In this document: positions 36,956 to 45,603 of the stretch, one piece after another | Numbering within the stretch: position 1 is the stretch's first letter | How the letters are laid out: every line of letters begins with the position of its first letter | Assembly: GCA_038238115.1 (NCBI GenBank) | Contig: JBBRYB010000015.1 | Span: 1 to 64,000 of the forward strand | DNA: 64,000 nucleotides | Source: JBBRYB01 sp038238115 | GTDB lineage: Bacteria > Actinomycetota > Actinomycetes > Propionibacteriales > Nocardioidaceae | Direction: 5' to 3' | Made by a program: the position numbers and the translations under genes | Notes under the pieces: model-generated | What the model was told of the DNA's origin: nothing | Seen by the model: the letters and a program-made list of their open reading frames with translations, nothing else | The model's database searches: none

Positions 36956-37996
36956 GTGAGGCTGCGTACCGTTTCGCCTAACGACGCCGGCTGGACCCGT
37001 CGACGATCCGGTCGGGGCTTCGCCTACCTCGACCAGCACGGCGGCCGGCTGCCTGCACACGACGTCGAGCGCATCAAGGCCCTCGTCATACCTCCGGCCT
37101 GGCGCGACGTGTGGATCTCCCCGGCCGCCAACGGCCACATCCAGGTGGTCGGCACCGACGACGCAGGGCGGCGCCAGTACCTCTACCACCCGGAGTGGCG
37201 GCGCAAGCGGGACGAGGCGAAGTTCGACCGGATCCTCATCATGGCCAAGGCCCTGCCTCGCGCTCGACTGCGCCTGCTCGCCGACCTCGAGGACGACGGC
37301 CTCACGCGACCGAGGGTTCTGGCGACAGCCGTTCGCCTCATCGACGTCGGCTACTTCCGGATCGGGAACGACGTGTACGCCGACGAGCACGGCAGCTACG
37401 GGCTGACGACTCTCGAGCGCCGCCATGTGCGCCAGCGGGACGACGGGTTGTTGTTCTCCTTCGTCGGGAAGTCCGGCATTCAGCACGACGTCGAGGTCGA
37501 GGACGTTGAGATCTGCGACGTGGTGCAGCAGATGAGGCGGCGCCGGGGCGGCGGGGAGCGGCTGCTCGCCTACAAGCAGGGCGCCCGCTGGTGCCACGTC
37601 GGCGCGGCCGACGTCAACGAGTACCTCCAGGACATCTTCTCGTTGGCAGTGACCGCGAAGGACTTCCGCACCTGGCACGCCACGGTCATCGCCGCGGCGG
37701 CGCTCGGCGACAACGGCTCGGTGGGAGCGACCAAGACCGCCCGCAAGAGAGCGATCCGCTCGGCGGTCGTCGAGGTGTCGGACTACCTCGGCAACACGCC
37801 CACGATTGCCAGGAACTCCTACATCCATCCGCGCGTGATCGACCTCTACGAGGACGGTACGACGATCGCGCCTGCCCTCCAACGCGCCCCCAAGGACCTG
37901 CAGCGCCGCCAGGAGCGGTTGGAGGGCGCCGTGCTGCGGATGCTGGGCACCGCGTCCAGCTCGGCGCAGCGGTCGCGGCGTACAGGTGTCGGATGA
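36956..37996 (+). CDS. DNA topoisomerase IB
   Basis: The 346-residue enzyme relaxes supercoils through a 3'-phosphotyrosine intermediate. N-terminal domain RIKALVIPPAWRDVWISP; catalytic domain with Arg135 in YFRIGNDVY, Lys172 in FVGKSGIQH, Arg238 in KDFRTWHAT with His241, and nucleophile Tyr289 in IARNSYIHP. This is the poxvirus-like bacterial type, which is small and often acquired horizontally. The GTG at 36956 has GAGAGG upstream. It overlaps the PIG-L gene by four bases (ATGA), tying it to the glycoconjugate cassette. Confidence 0.95.
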   Translation: MRLRTVSPNDAGWTRRRSGRGFAYLDQHGGRLPAHDVERIKALVIPPAWRDVWISPAANGHIQVVGTDDAGRRQYLYHPEWRRKRDEAKFDRILIMAKALPRARLRLLADLEDDGLTRPRVLATAVRLIDVGYFRIGNDVYADEHGSYGLTTLERRHVRQRDDGLLFSFVGKSGIQHDVEVEDVEICDVVQQMRRRRGGGERLLAYKQGARWCHVGAADVNEYLQDIFSLAVTAKDFRTWHATVIAAAALGDNGSVGATKTARKRAIRSAVVEVSDYLGNTPTIARNSYIHPRVIDLYEDGTTIAPALQRAPKDLQRRQERLEGAVLRMLGTASSSAQRSRRTGVG

Positions 37997-38775
37997 CCGA
38001 CGCGACCAGCGATTCGCAGGGCGCCCAGGCGTCCAACCGGGCGTTCGAAGTGACCCCGCCGTCGGTCTACGCCGAGGAATGGGCCCGACGGGCGCGGGGC
38101 CTGCCCACCGGACCGCCGAGCAGCGTGCTGAGCCTGGCTGCCGGAGCGTCGGTGCTCGTCGTGGTTGCCCACCCCGACGACGAGACGTTCGGCGCCGGCG
38201 CCACGCTGTCCTCACTCGTCCTCGCCGGCGTCGGTGTGCATGTGGCCGCTCTCACCTCGGGCGAGGCCGCCCTCGACCACGTGGGCAGGACGGTCTCCGG
38301 CCTGGGGGCACTGCGGCGCGCCGAGTTCGGCCGGGCATGTCGGGCTCTCGGGGTGAGCTCGTTCAGGGTGCTCGACCTGCCCGACAGTGGGCTGGCGGCT
38401 CACCCGAAGGAGGTCACCTCAGCCGTTGAAGAGCTGCTGGACAGCAACGCACCGAACCACCTGCTCACCGTGTGGTGGAATGACCCGCACGACGACCACC
38501 AGGCGGTCGGACGGGCGGCGCTGAGCGTCAGTCGGGCGCGTGGCTGCCGGGTTAGCGGCTTTCCGATTTGGGCACAGCACTGGACAGACCCCACGAGAGT
38601 GCTCAACAAGGAGCGTTTCCATCTGATGTGCACAGACGCGCGCGCCCGCGATCAGCGGCGGAAGGCGACCTCGTGTTACCGCAGCCAGACGGAGCCGCTG
38701 ATGGCCGACACAGCCGCGGTGCTCCCCGGGTCGATGCTGCGCTGGACGACCGAGCTCTTGGTGTGGCCGGCGTGA
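37993..38775 (+). CDS. PIG-L family deacetylase (cassette member 1)
   Basis: The 260-residue protein is a LmbE/PIG-L zinc enzyme: VVVAHPDDETFGAGATL supplies the His-x-x-Asp-Asp metal and catalytic residues, and NDPHDDHQAVGRAAL the third metal ligand. The family removes N-acetyl groups from sugars such as GlcNAc-inositol. Its gene starts inside the topoisomerase stop and ends inside the next start (GTGA). With the methyltransferase, acyl-CoA-dehydrogenase-like and glycosyltransferase genes it forms a block I have seen in distant bacteria, always without an assigned product. A second, unrelated PIG-L gene lies at 44.8 kb. Confidence 0.9.
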   Translation: MTDATSDSQGAQASNRAFEVTPPSVYAEEWARRARGLPTGPPSSVLSLAAGASVLVVVAHPDDETFGAGATLSSLVLAGVGVHVAALTSGEAALDHVGRTVSGLGALRRAEFGRACRALGVSSFRVLDLPDSGLAAHPKEVTSAVEELLDSNAPNHLLTVWWNDPHDDHQAVGRAALSVSRARGCRVSGFPIWAQHWTDPTRVLNKERFHLMCTDARARDQRRKATSCYRSQTEPLMADTAAVLPGSMLRWTTELLVWPA

Positions 38776-39362
38776 GCTTCACCGACGACCGAGACGTTCA
38801 GACGCCGAACTTCGATGAGCTCTACCGGCGCGACCAGGACCCCTGGAGGGTCCAGTCGTCGTGGTATGAGCGGCGCAAGCTGGCTGTCTTGATGGCCGCG
38901 CTTCCACGGGAGCGCTACGCGATGGTGTGGGAGCCAGGCTGCGGGCCGGGCTTCTTGTCGTCGGTGCTGGCGCAGCGTGCCGACGAACTGATCGCCAGCG
39001 ACTTCTCGTCGGTGGCCATCGAGCAGGCCCGGGAACGCTGCGACGGGCTCGACAACGTGCGATGCGTCGTCTCCGAGCTGCCCGCGGTGCCCACCCACCG
39101 GCTTGCCGACCTCATCGTCGTGGCCGAGTTCCTCTACTACGTGAAAGACCTGGAGGCCGCCCTGGACTCCTTGTGGTCGACGCTCGCTCCCGGCGGAAAC
39201 CTGGTGTTCATGCACTGGGCGCACCATCCCGAAGATGCCTTCCGGTCGGGTCGCGCCATGCATGTCGGCATCGCGCTCGACGCCAGTACCCGCGACGCCC
39301 CCCGCCTCGTGTCCCACATCGACAACGACTTCATGCTCGACGTCTACGAAGCGCCCGCATGA
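38772..39362 (+). CDS. NodS-like SAM methyltransferase (cassette member 2)
   Basis: The 196-residue methyltransferase begins VSFTDDRDVQTPNFDELYRR and has SAM motif I VWEPGCGPGFLSSVL, the acidic ribose-binding DFSS, and a LIVVAEFLYYVKD motif. It resembles NodS, which N-methylates a deacetylated glucosamine in Nod factors; a preceding deacetylase fits that logic. The GTG start at 38772 overlaps the PIG-L stop, and the stop overlaps the next ATG, so synthesis is coupled. The N-terminal part is shorter than in typical small-molecule methyltransferases. Confidence 0.88.
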   Translation: MSFTDDRDVQTPNFDELYRRDQDPWRVQSSWYERRKLAVLMAALPRERYAMVWEPGCGPGFLSSVLAQRADELIASDFSSVAIEQARERCDGLDNVRCVVSELPAVPTHRLADLIVVAEFLYYVKDLEAALDSLWSTLAPGGNLVFMHWAHHPEDAFRSGRAMHVGIALDASTRDAPRLVSHIDNDFMLDVYEAPA

Positions 39363-40348
39363 CTGGAGACCTGCCAGCCGTCCTCAGCGACATCGACCCC
39401 GACAAACTGCGCGCCTCGACGGCCGACATGCGCACCGGACTGCGCACCGTCGCCGCGGCCACGGCCGGGTGGACCCGCGACTGGGAGGAGATGCTCCTCG
39501 GCCTGCGAGACGTCGCACGACTCGACCTGTGCCTGGCCCGGCTGATCGAGGGGCATGCGGACGCCCTGCGTATCCTCGACGAGGCCGGAGCCTCCCCGCA
39601 GGACGGACTGTACGGAGTCTGGGCCTCCCGGTCGGTCGGCACCGGGCTGCGAGCGAGCCGTTGCGCGGCCGGGTGGCAGCTCACCGGAAAGCTGCGCTAC
39701 GCGTCGGGCATCGACCTGATCGACCGTGCGCTGGTTCCCGGCTGGCCGGACGAGGAACACCATCTGCTTTTCGATATCTCAGCCGGACGGCTGACCGCCG
39801 ACCGCGACTCCTGGAACTCACCAGCGATGGATGCCTCCCGGTCATTCACTGTCGAGTTCGAGTCTCAGTCGGCCGGGAACCCGATAGGTCCGACCAACTT
39901 CTACCTCGAGCGGCCGGGGTTCGTGGCCGGTGGTCTCGGACCCGCGGCCGTTTGGGCCGGTGGGGTCCACCAGATCGCGGAGGTCGTCGCCGCAGGCCTG
40001 CGCCGGTTCACGGCGACGCCGCACCAGCTGCGCCGTCTCGGGCTCATCGACCAAGCCGCCTGGTCGTGTGACGCGGCCTTGCAGCAGGGAATGCGCGCCC
40101 TGTCGTACCCAGCCGACCACGAGGTCAAAGCCACCGTCTCGGGGGCGCGCACTGCCATTGCGATCGCCTGCGAGGCCGCCGCCGCCGAGGCGCCGCACAT
40201 CGTCGGGCCCGGCGGGCTGAGCACCAACCGTCGTCTCGCGAGGGTGCTTGGTGACCTGGCGATGTATGTCCGCCAACATCACCTCGACGCCACGCTCGAG
40301 GCCCTGGGTGGGCGGGCGCTCGCAGATCGCCGAACGGTGGGTCCTTGA
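39359..40348 (+). CDS. Acyl-CoA-dehydrogenase-like flavoprotein (cassette member 3)
   Basis: The 329-residue protein has the acyl-CoA dehydrogenase layout in short form: an N-terminal helical part, a middle beta domain around GLRASRCAAGWQLTGKLRYA with SGIDLIDRALV, and a C-terminal helix bundle ending GPGGLSTNRRLARVLGDLAM and YVRQHHLDATLEALGG, the region that contacts FAD. I cannot find the usual catalytic Glu with certainty. It might oxidise an acyl or amino-sugar intermediate. ATG at 39359 overlaps the methyltransferase stop (ATGA); the stop overlaps the TTG of the glycosyltransferase gene. Confidence 0.82.
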   Translation: MTGDLPAVLSDIDPDKLRASTADMRTGLRTVAAATAGWTRDWEEMLLGLRDVARLDLCLARLIEGHADALRILDEAGASPQDGLYGVWASRSVGTGLRASRCAAGWQLTGKLRYASGIDLIDRALVPGWPDEEHHLLFDISAGRLTADRDSWNSPAMDASRSFTVEFESQSAGNPIGPTNFYLERPGFVAGGLGPAAVWAGGVHQIAEVVAAGLRRFTATPHQLRRLGLIDQAAWSCDAALQQGMRALSYPADHEVKATVSGARTAIAIACEAAAAEAPHIVGPGGLSTNRRLARVLGDLAMYVRQHHLDATLEALGGRALADRRTVGP

Positions 40349-41181
40349 GCAGCGACCGCACGCACATCCCATCCGTCGTCATCGCGGTCCCGGCGCGAGA
40401 CGAGCGCGACAGCATGCACGACTGCCTGACGGGGCTTCGCGTGGCGGTCCGTCACGCCCAGAAGCGAGGCCTGGTCACGGCGGTCAAGGTCGTCGTGGTG
40501 GCGCACCAGTGCACCGACGAGACGGCCGACATCGCCCGAGCGGTGGTGGGGCGGCACCTCGATGGAGATGTGGTCGTGCTCGACGACGATGCCTGGGTCG
40601 GCCATGTCCGTGACCTCGGCGTACGGGTGGGCCTGGAATCCCTCCCGCCCTCTACCGCGCCGACGTGGATACTGTCGACCGATGCCGATACCGTCGTCGG
40701 TCGCGACTGGATCACGCAAACCCTGACCGAAGCCGCGGCCGCGAAGGCTGACTGTGTCGTTGGGCTCGTACGACTGGACGCCTGGCGCGGCAGCGAGGCC
40801 GCGCGACGCAGCTACGAGCGCATTCTCGCTGCCAAGATGCATCCGCTCGACCCCCAGCACAGCCATGATCATGTGTACGGAGCGAACCTCGCCATCAGAT
40901 CCGACGCCTATCTCGCCGTCGGCGGGTTCCCGACGACGGGCCACGGAGAGGACCAGCGCCTCGTGGATGCGCTGAGCGAGGCAGGCTATGCGGTGGTCCG
41001 GACCAGTACCGTCCAGGTCACCACGAGCGGGCGACTGGAGGGCCGCGCCGCCGACGGGCTCGCGACGCTGATCCGACGCCTCGACGAGCAACAGTCGTCG
41101 ACGGCCCCGGCGCAGACGCGGGTCCTACCCGATCCCGGCGCGGAACGCTCACGGTCGAGAGTCGCCGCCGTCACGGAATGA
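40345..41181 (+). CDS. GT2-family glycosyltransferase (cassette member 4)
   Basis: The 278-residue protein has a GT-A fold: VVIAVPARDERDSMHDCL at the nucleotide-sugar site, VVVVAHQCTDETADIAR, and the metal-binding WILSTDADTVVGRDW. HDHVYGANLAIRSDAYLAVG and GHGEDQRLVDAL complete the acceptor/catalytic part. It has no membrane helix, so it may act in the cytosol on a soluble or lipid acceptor. The TTG start at 40345 lies in the previous stop (TTGA). It closes the coupled four-gene block; dps follows after a gap of about 90 bases. Confidence 0.9.
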   Translation: MSSDRTHIPSVVIAVPARDERDSMHDCLTGLRVAVRHAQKRGLVTAVKVVVVAHQCTDETADIARAVVGRHLDGDVVVLDDDAWVGHVRDLGVRVGLESLPPSTAPTWILSTDADTVVGRDWITQTLTEAAAAKADCVVGLVRLDAWRGSEAARRSYERILAAKMHPLDPQHSHDHVYGANLAIRSDAYLAVGGFPTTGHGEDQRLVDALSEAGYAVVRTSTVQVTTSGRLEGRAADGLATLIRRLDEQQSSTAPAQTRVLPDPGAERSRSRVAAVTE

Positions 41182-41274
41182 TCCGGGCGACGACGGGCAC
41201 GTGCAAGACGTCTGGGCAGCGCACATCGAAGGGAAGGTGCGCGAGCCACACACTACGAAGAGGAGATGGCAAAG

Positions 41275-41856
41275 ATGAGCCCGATCGAAGGAACCTACAC
41301 AGTCCCCGGTATGTCGCTTGAGGACGGCCACAAGGTCGCCTCGGCGCTACAAGACCGGCTGCATGCCCTCAACGACCTCCAGCTGACCCTCAAGCATGCT
41401 CACTGGAATGTCGTGGGCCGCGACTTCATCGGCGTGCACGAGATGCTCGACCCTCAGATCGATGTGGTGCGCGCGGCAGTCGACACGACGGCCGAGCGGA
41501 TGGCCACCCTGGGTGTGTCGCCGATGGGAACGCCTGGCGCCATCGTCGAGGAGCGCTCGTGGGACGACTACTCGCTGGGGCGTGCCAGCGTCGAGGAGCA
41601 CCTTGCCGCCCTCGACATCGTCTACACCGGTGTCATCTGCGACCACCGCAAGGCGATGGACGTCGTCGGCGAGCTCGACCGGGTGACCGAAGACATGCTG
41701 ATCGGTCAGATCGCTGGGCTGGAACAGTTCCAGTGGTTCGTGCGGGCACACCTCGAGACCAATGCCGGCGACCTCGAGACGGACGGCGCGATGACCGAGC
41801 AGGGCGCGGCCGAGCAGGTCAGGGCAGCCCCGGACAGCACCTCGGCGGCGGGCTGA
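41275..41856 (+). CDS. dps: Dps-family DNA-binding ferritin-like protein
   Basis: The 193-residue protein forms a 12-mer that stores iron and protects DNA. Ferroxidase residues are in TLKHAHWNVVG (His), DPQIDVVRAAVDTTAERMAT (Asp, Glu), and the usual C-terminal helix EQFQWFVRAHLE is present. The ATG at 41275 has AGGAG nine bases upstream; the earlier ATG at 41266 directly abuts that site. A Ser/Ala-rich tail of about 25 residues could bind DNA. Its position after topoisomerase IB and the sugar cassette may indicate a shared stress response. Confidence 0.92.
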   Translation: MSPIEGTYTVPGMSLEDGHKVASALQDRLHALNDLQLTLKHAHWNVVGRDFIGVHEMLDPQIDVVRAAVDTTAERMATLGVSPMGTPGAIVEERSWDDYSLGRASVEEHLAALDIVYTGVICDHRKAMDVVGELDRVTEDMLIGQIAGLEQFQWFVRAHLETNAGDLETDGAMTEQGAAEQVRAAPDSTSAAG

Positions 41857-41949
41857 ACCAGTTCCTCGGCGGCGTCTCGACCAAGGCGGCACAGGCGCCT
41901 GACCCGCATGTCGGCGGTGAGCACGTCGCCGAGCATTCCGGCGGCCGGC
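41857..41949. other. Intergenic, convergent dps/map
   Basis: Short GC-rich gap; weak GGCGGC/GCCGCC pairing possible but no clear terminator. Confidence 0.3.
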
Positions 41950-42798
41950 TTATACGACGGTGAGCACCTCGGCTCCGGCGTCTGTGACCACCAGGGTGTG
42001 CTCGAACTGGGCGCTGCGCCGACGGTCCTTGGTCACGACGGTCCAGCCGTCCTCCCATATGTCCCACTCGATCGTGCCCAGCGTGAGCATTGGCTCGATG
42101 GTGAACGTCATACCCGTCCGCATCATTGTGTCGAACCGCGGGTCGTCGTAGTGAGGGATGATCAGGCCTGAGTGGAACGACGTGTTGACTCCGTGGCCGG
42201 TGAAGTCCGTGACGACGCCGTAGCCGAAGCGCCTGGCGTAGGACTCGATCACCCGCCCGACCACGTTGACCCGGCGGCCGGGCATGACGGCCCGAATGGC
42301 GCGGCGGAGCGACTCCTTCGTACGCTCGACCAGCAGACGGCTGTCGTCGTCGACGTCACCGACGAGGAACGTCGCGTTGGTGTCCCCGTGGACGCCGCCG
42401 ATGTAGGCGGTGATGTCGATGTTGCAGATGTCGCCGTCCTCGAGACGGCGGGAGTCGGGGATGCCGTGGCAGATGCACTCGTTGACGGACGTGCAAAGCG
42501 ACTTCGGGAAGCCCTTGTAACCGAGGGTCGATGGGTAGGCGCCGTGGTCGCAGAGGAACTCGTGACCGACCCGGTCCACCTCGTCGGTCGTGACGCCCGG
42601 GGCGATCACCGCACCGGCCGCCTGAAGGGCCCGTGCCGCGATCCGGCTGGCAACGCGCATCTTCTCGATGACCTCAGGTGTCTGGACGTCTCCGGCGAGG
42701 TGACGCTCGGGACCGGTTCGTCCGACGTACTCCGGTCGCATGATCGACGCGGGCACCTGGCGGCGCGGGGACACCACGCCAGCGGTCAACACAGTCAC
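41950..42798 (-). CDS. map: Methionine aminopeptidase type I
   Basis: The 282-residue metalloenzyme removes initiator Met. The five metal ligands are in order: ICNIDITAYIGGVHGDTNAT (two Asp), GHGVNTSFHSG (His), FTIEPML (Glu), and AQFEHTLVVT (Glu). The N-terminal extension before TPEVIEKMRVASRIA is about 45 residues, like mycobacterial MetAP1c. I use GTG 42798 because TACACT lies six bases upstream, indicating a leaderless message; GTG 42792 is the alternative. An intact, single-copy-type housekeeping gene. Confidence 0.95.
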   Translation of the reverse strand: MTVLTAGVVSPRRQVPASIMRPEYVGRTGPERHLAGDVQTPEVIEKMRVASRIAARALQAAGAVIAPGVTTDEVDRVGHEFLCDHGAYPSTLGYKGFPKSLCTSVNECICHGIPDSRRLEDGDICNIDITAYIGGVHGDTNATFLVGDVDDDSRLLVERTKESLRRAIRAVMPGRRVNVVGRVIESYARRFGYGVVTDFTGHGVNTSFHSGLIIPHYDDPRFDTMMRTGMTFTIEPMLTLGTIEWDIWEDGWTVVTKDRRRSAQFEHTLVVTDAGAEVLTVV

Positions 42799-42804
42799 GG
42801 CCCG

Positions 42805-42810
42805 AGTGTA
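42805..42810 (-). promoter_or_regulatory. -10 element, leaderless map
   Basis: TACACT ends 6 bases before the GTG at 42798. Confidence 0.6.
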
Positions 42811-42897
42811 GTTTCTGGATCGAGACGGCACGATGTCTCAGTACGAGAGACCCGTCACGACTGTCACGCGGACTCATCTGCGACGAAAGGACATGCC

Positions 42898-43077
42898 ATG
42901 GCTGACCGCTACTACTACTGCGTCAAGCATCACGCCGTCGAGACGGCGGACGGCTGCCCGGCGATTGACCGGCTCGGCCCCTACGCCACCCGCGCCGAGG
43001 CCGAGCACGCGCTGGAGAAGGCCAAGCAGCGCAACGAGGACTGGGACAACGATCCCGCCTGGAACGACGACAAGTAA
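42898..43077 (+). CDS. Conserved 59-residue actinobacterial protein
   Basis: A small soluble protein, MADRYYYCVKHHAVETADGC … APTR-like LGPYATRAEAEHALEKAKQR, very acidic at the C-terminus (DWDNDPAWNDDK). The Tyr/Cys/His start and a YATRAEAEHAL helix recur in small uncharacterised actinobacterial proteins; a SPOR-like half repeat is one possibility. AAAGGA seven bases upstream fixes the ATG at 42898. The next gene begins two bases after its stop, so they are co-transcribed. Confidence 0.8.
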   Translation: MADRYYYCVKHHAVETADGCPAIDRLGPYATRAEAEHALEKAKQRNEDWDNDPAWNDDK

Positions 43078-43078
43078 G

Positions 43079-43798
43079 GTGCGGCGGGTCGTCTCCCTCG
43101 TCCCGTCGCTGACCGAGAGCGTCGCCGCCTCGGCACCTGAGCTGCTCGTGGGTGTCACGGACTGGTGCACCCATCCGGCGGGACTGGACGCCCTCCGCGT
43201 CGGCGGCACGAAGAACCCGCGGGTCGGCGACGTCGTTGCGCTCAGGCCGGATGTGGTCCTTGCCAACGATGAGGAGAACCGCGCACCCGACATCGACGCC
43301 TTGCGGGCTGCCGGCATCTTCGTGTGGGTGACGGACTATGCCACGGTGCCGGCCGCTCTCCGGGGACTGGGCGAGATGCTCGCCATGCTCGGTCAGGGCC
43401 GTCCGCCGTGGCTCGTTGCGGCCCAGCGTGCGTGGGCGGCGCCGTGGCAAGCCCAGCGGTGTACGGCGCTCGTGCCGATCTGGCGGCGGCCGTGGATGGC
43501 CGTCGGGCGCGACACCTTCACCGGTGACGTGCTGCGCCGACTCGGCGTGCACAACGTGCTGGCCGGCCACGAGGAGCGCTACCCCCGCGTGGACCTCGAT
43601 GCCTTGCCGCCGTTCGACGTCGTCGTGCTTCCTGACGAGCCCTATGCCTTCGCGGTGGACGACGGGCCCGAGGCGTTCTCCACGCCGGCTCGGCTCGTCT
43701 CGGGGCGGCACCTCACCTGGTACGGGCCGTCGCTGGTCGAGGCGCGGGACGTCCTGCGGCACCAGCTATGGGACGTGCCGGCTCAGCTGAGTCCCTAG
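43079..43798 (+). CDS. Helical-backbone metal receptor (BtuF/TroA-like), cytosolic
   Basis: The 239-residue protein has the fold of cobalamin/siderophore-binding proteins: RRVVSLVPSLTESVAASAPE, LLVGVTDWCTHPAGL, KNPRVGDVVALRPDVVLAND, and VDLDALPPFDVVVLPDEPYA. Unlike transport receptors it has no signal peptide or lipobox, so it stays inside the cell. This cytosolic group has no defined role. Starts at GTG 43079, two bases after the small protein gene; its stop overlaps the panB stop in the opposite direction. Confidence 0.82.
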   Translation: MRRVVSLVPSLTESVAASAPELLVGVTDWCTHPAGLDALRVGGTKNPRVGDVVALRPDVVLANDEENRAPDIDALRAAGIFVWVTDYATVPAALRGLGEMLAMLGQGRPPWLVAAQRAWAAPWQAQRCTALVPIWRRPWMAVGRDTFTGDVLRRLGVHNVLAGHEERYPRVDLDALPPFDVVVLPDEPYAFAVDDGPEAFSTPARLVSGRHLTWYGPSLVEARDVLRHQLWDVPAQLSP

Positions 43799-44643
43799 AA
43801 CGTGTGCTCGTCCGCTGGAAAGGCGCCGGAGGCGACCTCGGCGGCGTAGTCCTGGGCGGCCTTCAGCAGCGTGGCGTGCAGGTCGGCGTACTGCTTGACG
43901 AACCTGGGCATCCGGCCGGTGCGCAGGCCGGCCATGTCCTGCCAGACGAGCACCTGCGCGTCGCATTCGGGACCTGCGCCGATGCCGACGGTCGGGATGT
44001 CGAGCCGCTTCGTGATTTGGGTGGCGACGTCGCCCGGCACCATCTCCATGACGACCGCGAAGGATCCGGCGCTCTGCAGGGCGAGGGCGCTGTCGACGAG
44101 CTCTTGGCTCCGCTCGCCCCTGCCCTGAACGCGGTAGCCACCGAGCCCGTGCTCGGACTGCGGCGTGAAACCGATGTGCGCCATCACGGGAATGCCGCTC
44201 GTGGTCAGCAGCTTGACCTGCGGCACCATCTCGAGACCACCTTCGAGCTTCACAGCGTGGGCGCCGGCCTCCTTCATGAACCGGACAGCGGTATGAAACG
44301 CCTGCTCGGGCGAGGCCTGGTAGGAGCCGAACGGGAGGTCCGCGATCACGAGCGCCCGCTCGACGGATCGAGTTACGGCGCGGACCAGCGGGATCAGCTC
44401 GTCGACGGTGACGGGCAGCGACGTCTCGTTGCCGTAGACATTGTTGCTTGCCGAGTCACCGACGAGGAGCACGGGGATGCCCGCCTCGTCGAAGGTGCGT
44501 GCGGCGTACTGCTCGTAGGCCGTGAGCATCGCCCACTTCTCACCGCGCCGCTTCATCTCCAGCAGGTGGTGGGTCCTGACCCGGCGGATGGGGTGCTCCG
44601 CCGCTGGCGGGCCGGTCCCGGCGGTCGGTGCTGTCTCACTCAT
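43795..44643 (-). CDS. panB: 3-methyl-2-oxobutanoate hydroxymethyltransferase
   Basis: PanB makes ketopantoate from 2-oxoisovalerate and methylene-tetrahydrofolate, the first step of pantothenate synthesis. The 282-residue barrel has KRRGEKWAMLTAYEQYAART, the metal site VLLVGDSASNNVYG (Asp) and LVIADLPFGSY (Asp), KLEGG, and GIGAGPECDAQVLVWQDMAG. The ATG at 44643 follows GAGGCTCC. Longer in-frame codons precede it. No panC or panD is next to it in this window. Confidence 0.95.
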   Translation of the reverse strand: MSETAPTAGTGPPAAEHPIRRVRTHHLLEMKRRGEKWAMLTAYEQYAARTFDEAGIPVLLVGDSASNNVYGNETSLPVTVDELIPLVRAVTRSVERALVIADLPFGSYQASPEQAFHTAVRFMKEAGAHAVKLEGGLEMVPQVKLLTTSGIPVMAHIGFTPQSEHGLGGYRVQGRGERSQELVDSALALQSAGSFAVVMEMVPGDVATQITKRLDIPTVGIGAGPECDAQVLVWQDMAGLRTGRMPRFVKQYADLHATLLKAAQDYAAEVASGAFPADEHTF

Positions 44644-44777
44644 CAGGAGCCTCGTCACTGCGCGTCTCGCGGCTCCCTGGTGGAGTCCACGGATCTCGTC
44701 CCAGCCTGGCACGGTCCCTCGGCGGCGGCGACCCTAGCCACCTGTCTGCTCCGTCACGTCCAGCGGCTCGTGCTGGA

Positions 44778-45521
44778 CTACCCGCCCCAGCCCATCGCGA
44801 ACACCTCGAAGGAGGCGGCCATCGGCGTACCCATCCGTGTGCCCGTGGCGCGGGCGATCCCTTCGAGGAACTCCGACGGGTCGAAGTCGGCCCAGCCCAG
44901 CCCGTCGATGTACGCCGCGTGAGCCGCCAGCGAGGCCACGCCGAGCTCGAACGTGTCGGTCGTGTCGACGCCGTGCGCGGCGGCCGGCGAACCGCCCGCC
45001 CAGACCGCGCTCACTCCACCCCACGGCTCGAGCCCGTCGACGAGTTGGTCAGCGAAGACCCAGCGGTTTCCGGCGTCCCGGACGGCGTCGAGAACTGCCT
45101 TCCCGACGGCGATGTGGTCGGCCTGGTTGAGGTTCTGCCCTCCGAAGGTGTCGCGGAAGTTGCCGGTGATGACGATGTCGGGCCGGTGCCGCCGCACGGT
45201 CTCGGCGATCGCGGCGCGCAGCGGCACGCCGTACTCCACGACGCCATCGGGAAAGCCCAGGAACTCGACCGTCTCGACGCCCACGATCCGTGCCGACTCC
45301 ACCTGCTCGGCCTCTCGGACCGCCCGGCACACGTCAGGGGCAAGGCCGTCGATCCCTGCCTCGCCGCTCGTCACCATCACGTAGCTGATGTGCTTGCCCT
45401 GCCTGGTCCACCGGGCGATCGCGGCGGCCGCACCGAACTCGAGGTCATCGGGATGGGCGACGACGGCGAGAGCGCGGGCCCACGACTCGTCCAGGGGCAG
45501 CAGCGGCTCGGGAGCATCCAT
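44778..45521 (-). CDS. PIG-L family deacetylase (second copy)
   Basis: The 247-residue LmbE-like enzyme contains ALAVVAHPDDLEFGAAAAIA (metal-binding His-x-x-Asp-Asp), YVMVTSGEAGIDGL, and ADHIAVGKAVLDAV for the third ligand. This subgroup is closer to the mycothiol-conjugate/antibiotic-type hydrolases than the cassette gene at 38 kb, but I cannot name the substrate. The ATG at 45521 is used; upstream in-frame codons overlap the divergent oxidoreductase. It is separated by 82 bases from that gene. Confidence 0.88.
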   Translation of the reverse strand: MDAPEPLLPLDESWARALAVVAHPDDLEFGAAAAIARWTRQGKHISYVMVTSGEAGIDGLAPDVCRAVREAEQVESARIVGVETVEFLGFPDGVVEYGVPLRAAIAETVRRHRPDIVITGNFRDTFGGQNLNQADHIAVGKAVLDAVRDAGNRWVFADQLVDGLEPWGGVSAVWAGGSPAAAHGVDTTDTFELGVASLAAHAAYIDGLGWADFDPSEFLEGIARATGTRMGTPMAASFEVFAMGWGG

Positions 45522-45603
45522 GCGATCACTTTGGCACCCGTTGGCCATGCCAAGGAAGCCTGCCCCACGGAACAACGCCCAGAACCCTCGCGTTGGGCCG
45601 GTC

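Noticed and set aside
38927..39358. Upstream extension of the acyl-CoA-dehydrogenase-like gene
   Set aside because: It overlaps the methyltransferase in another frame. ATG 39359 with stop/start overlap is the real start.
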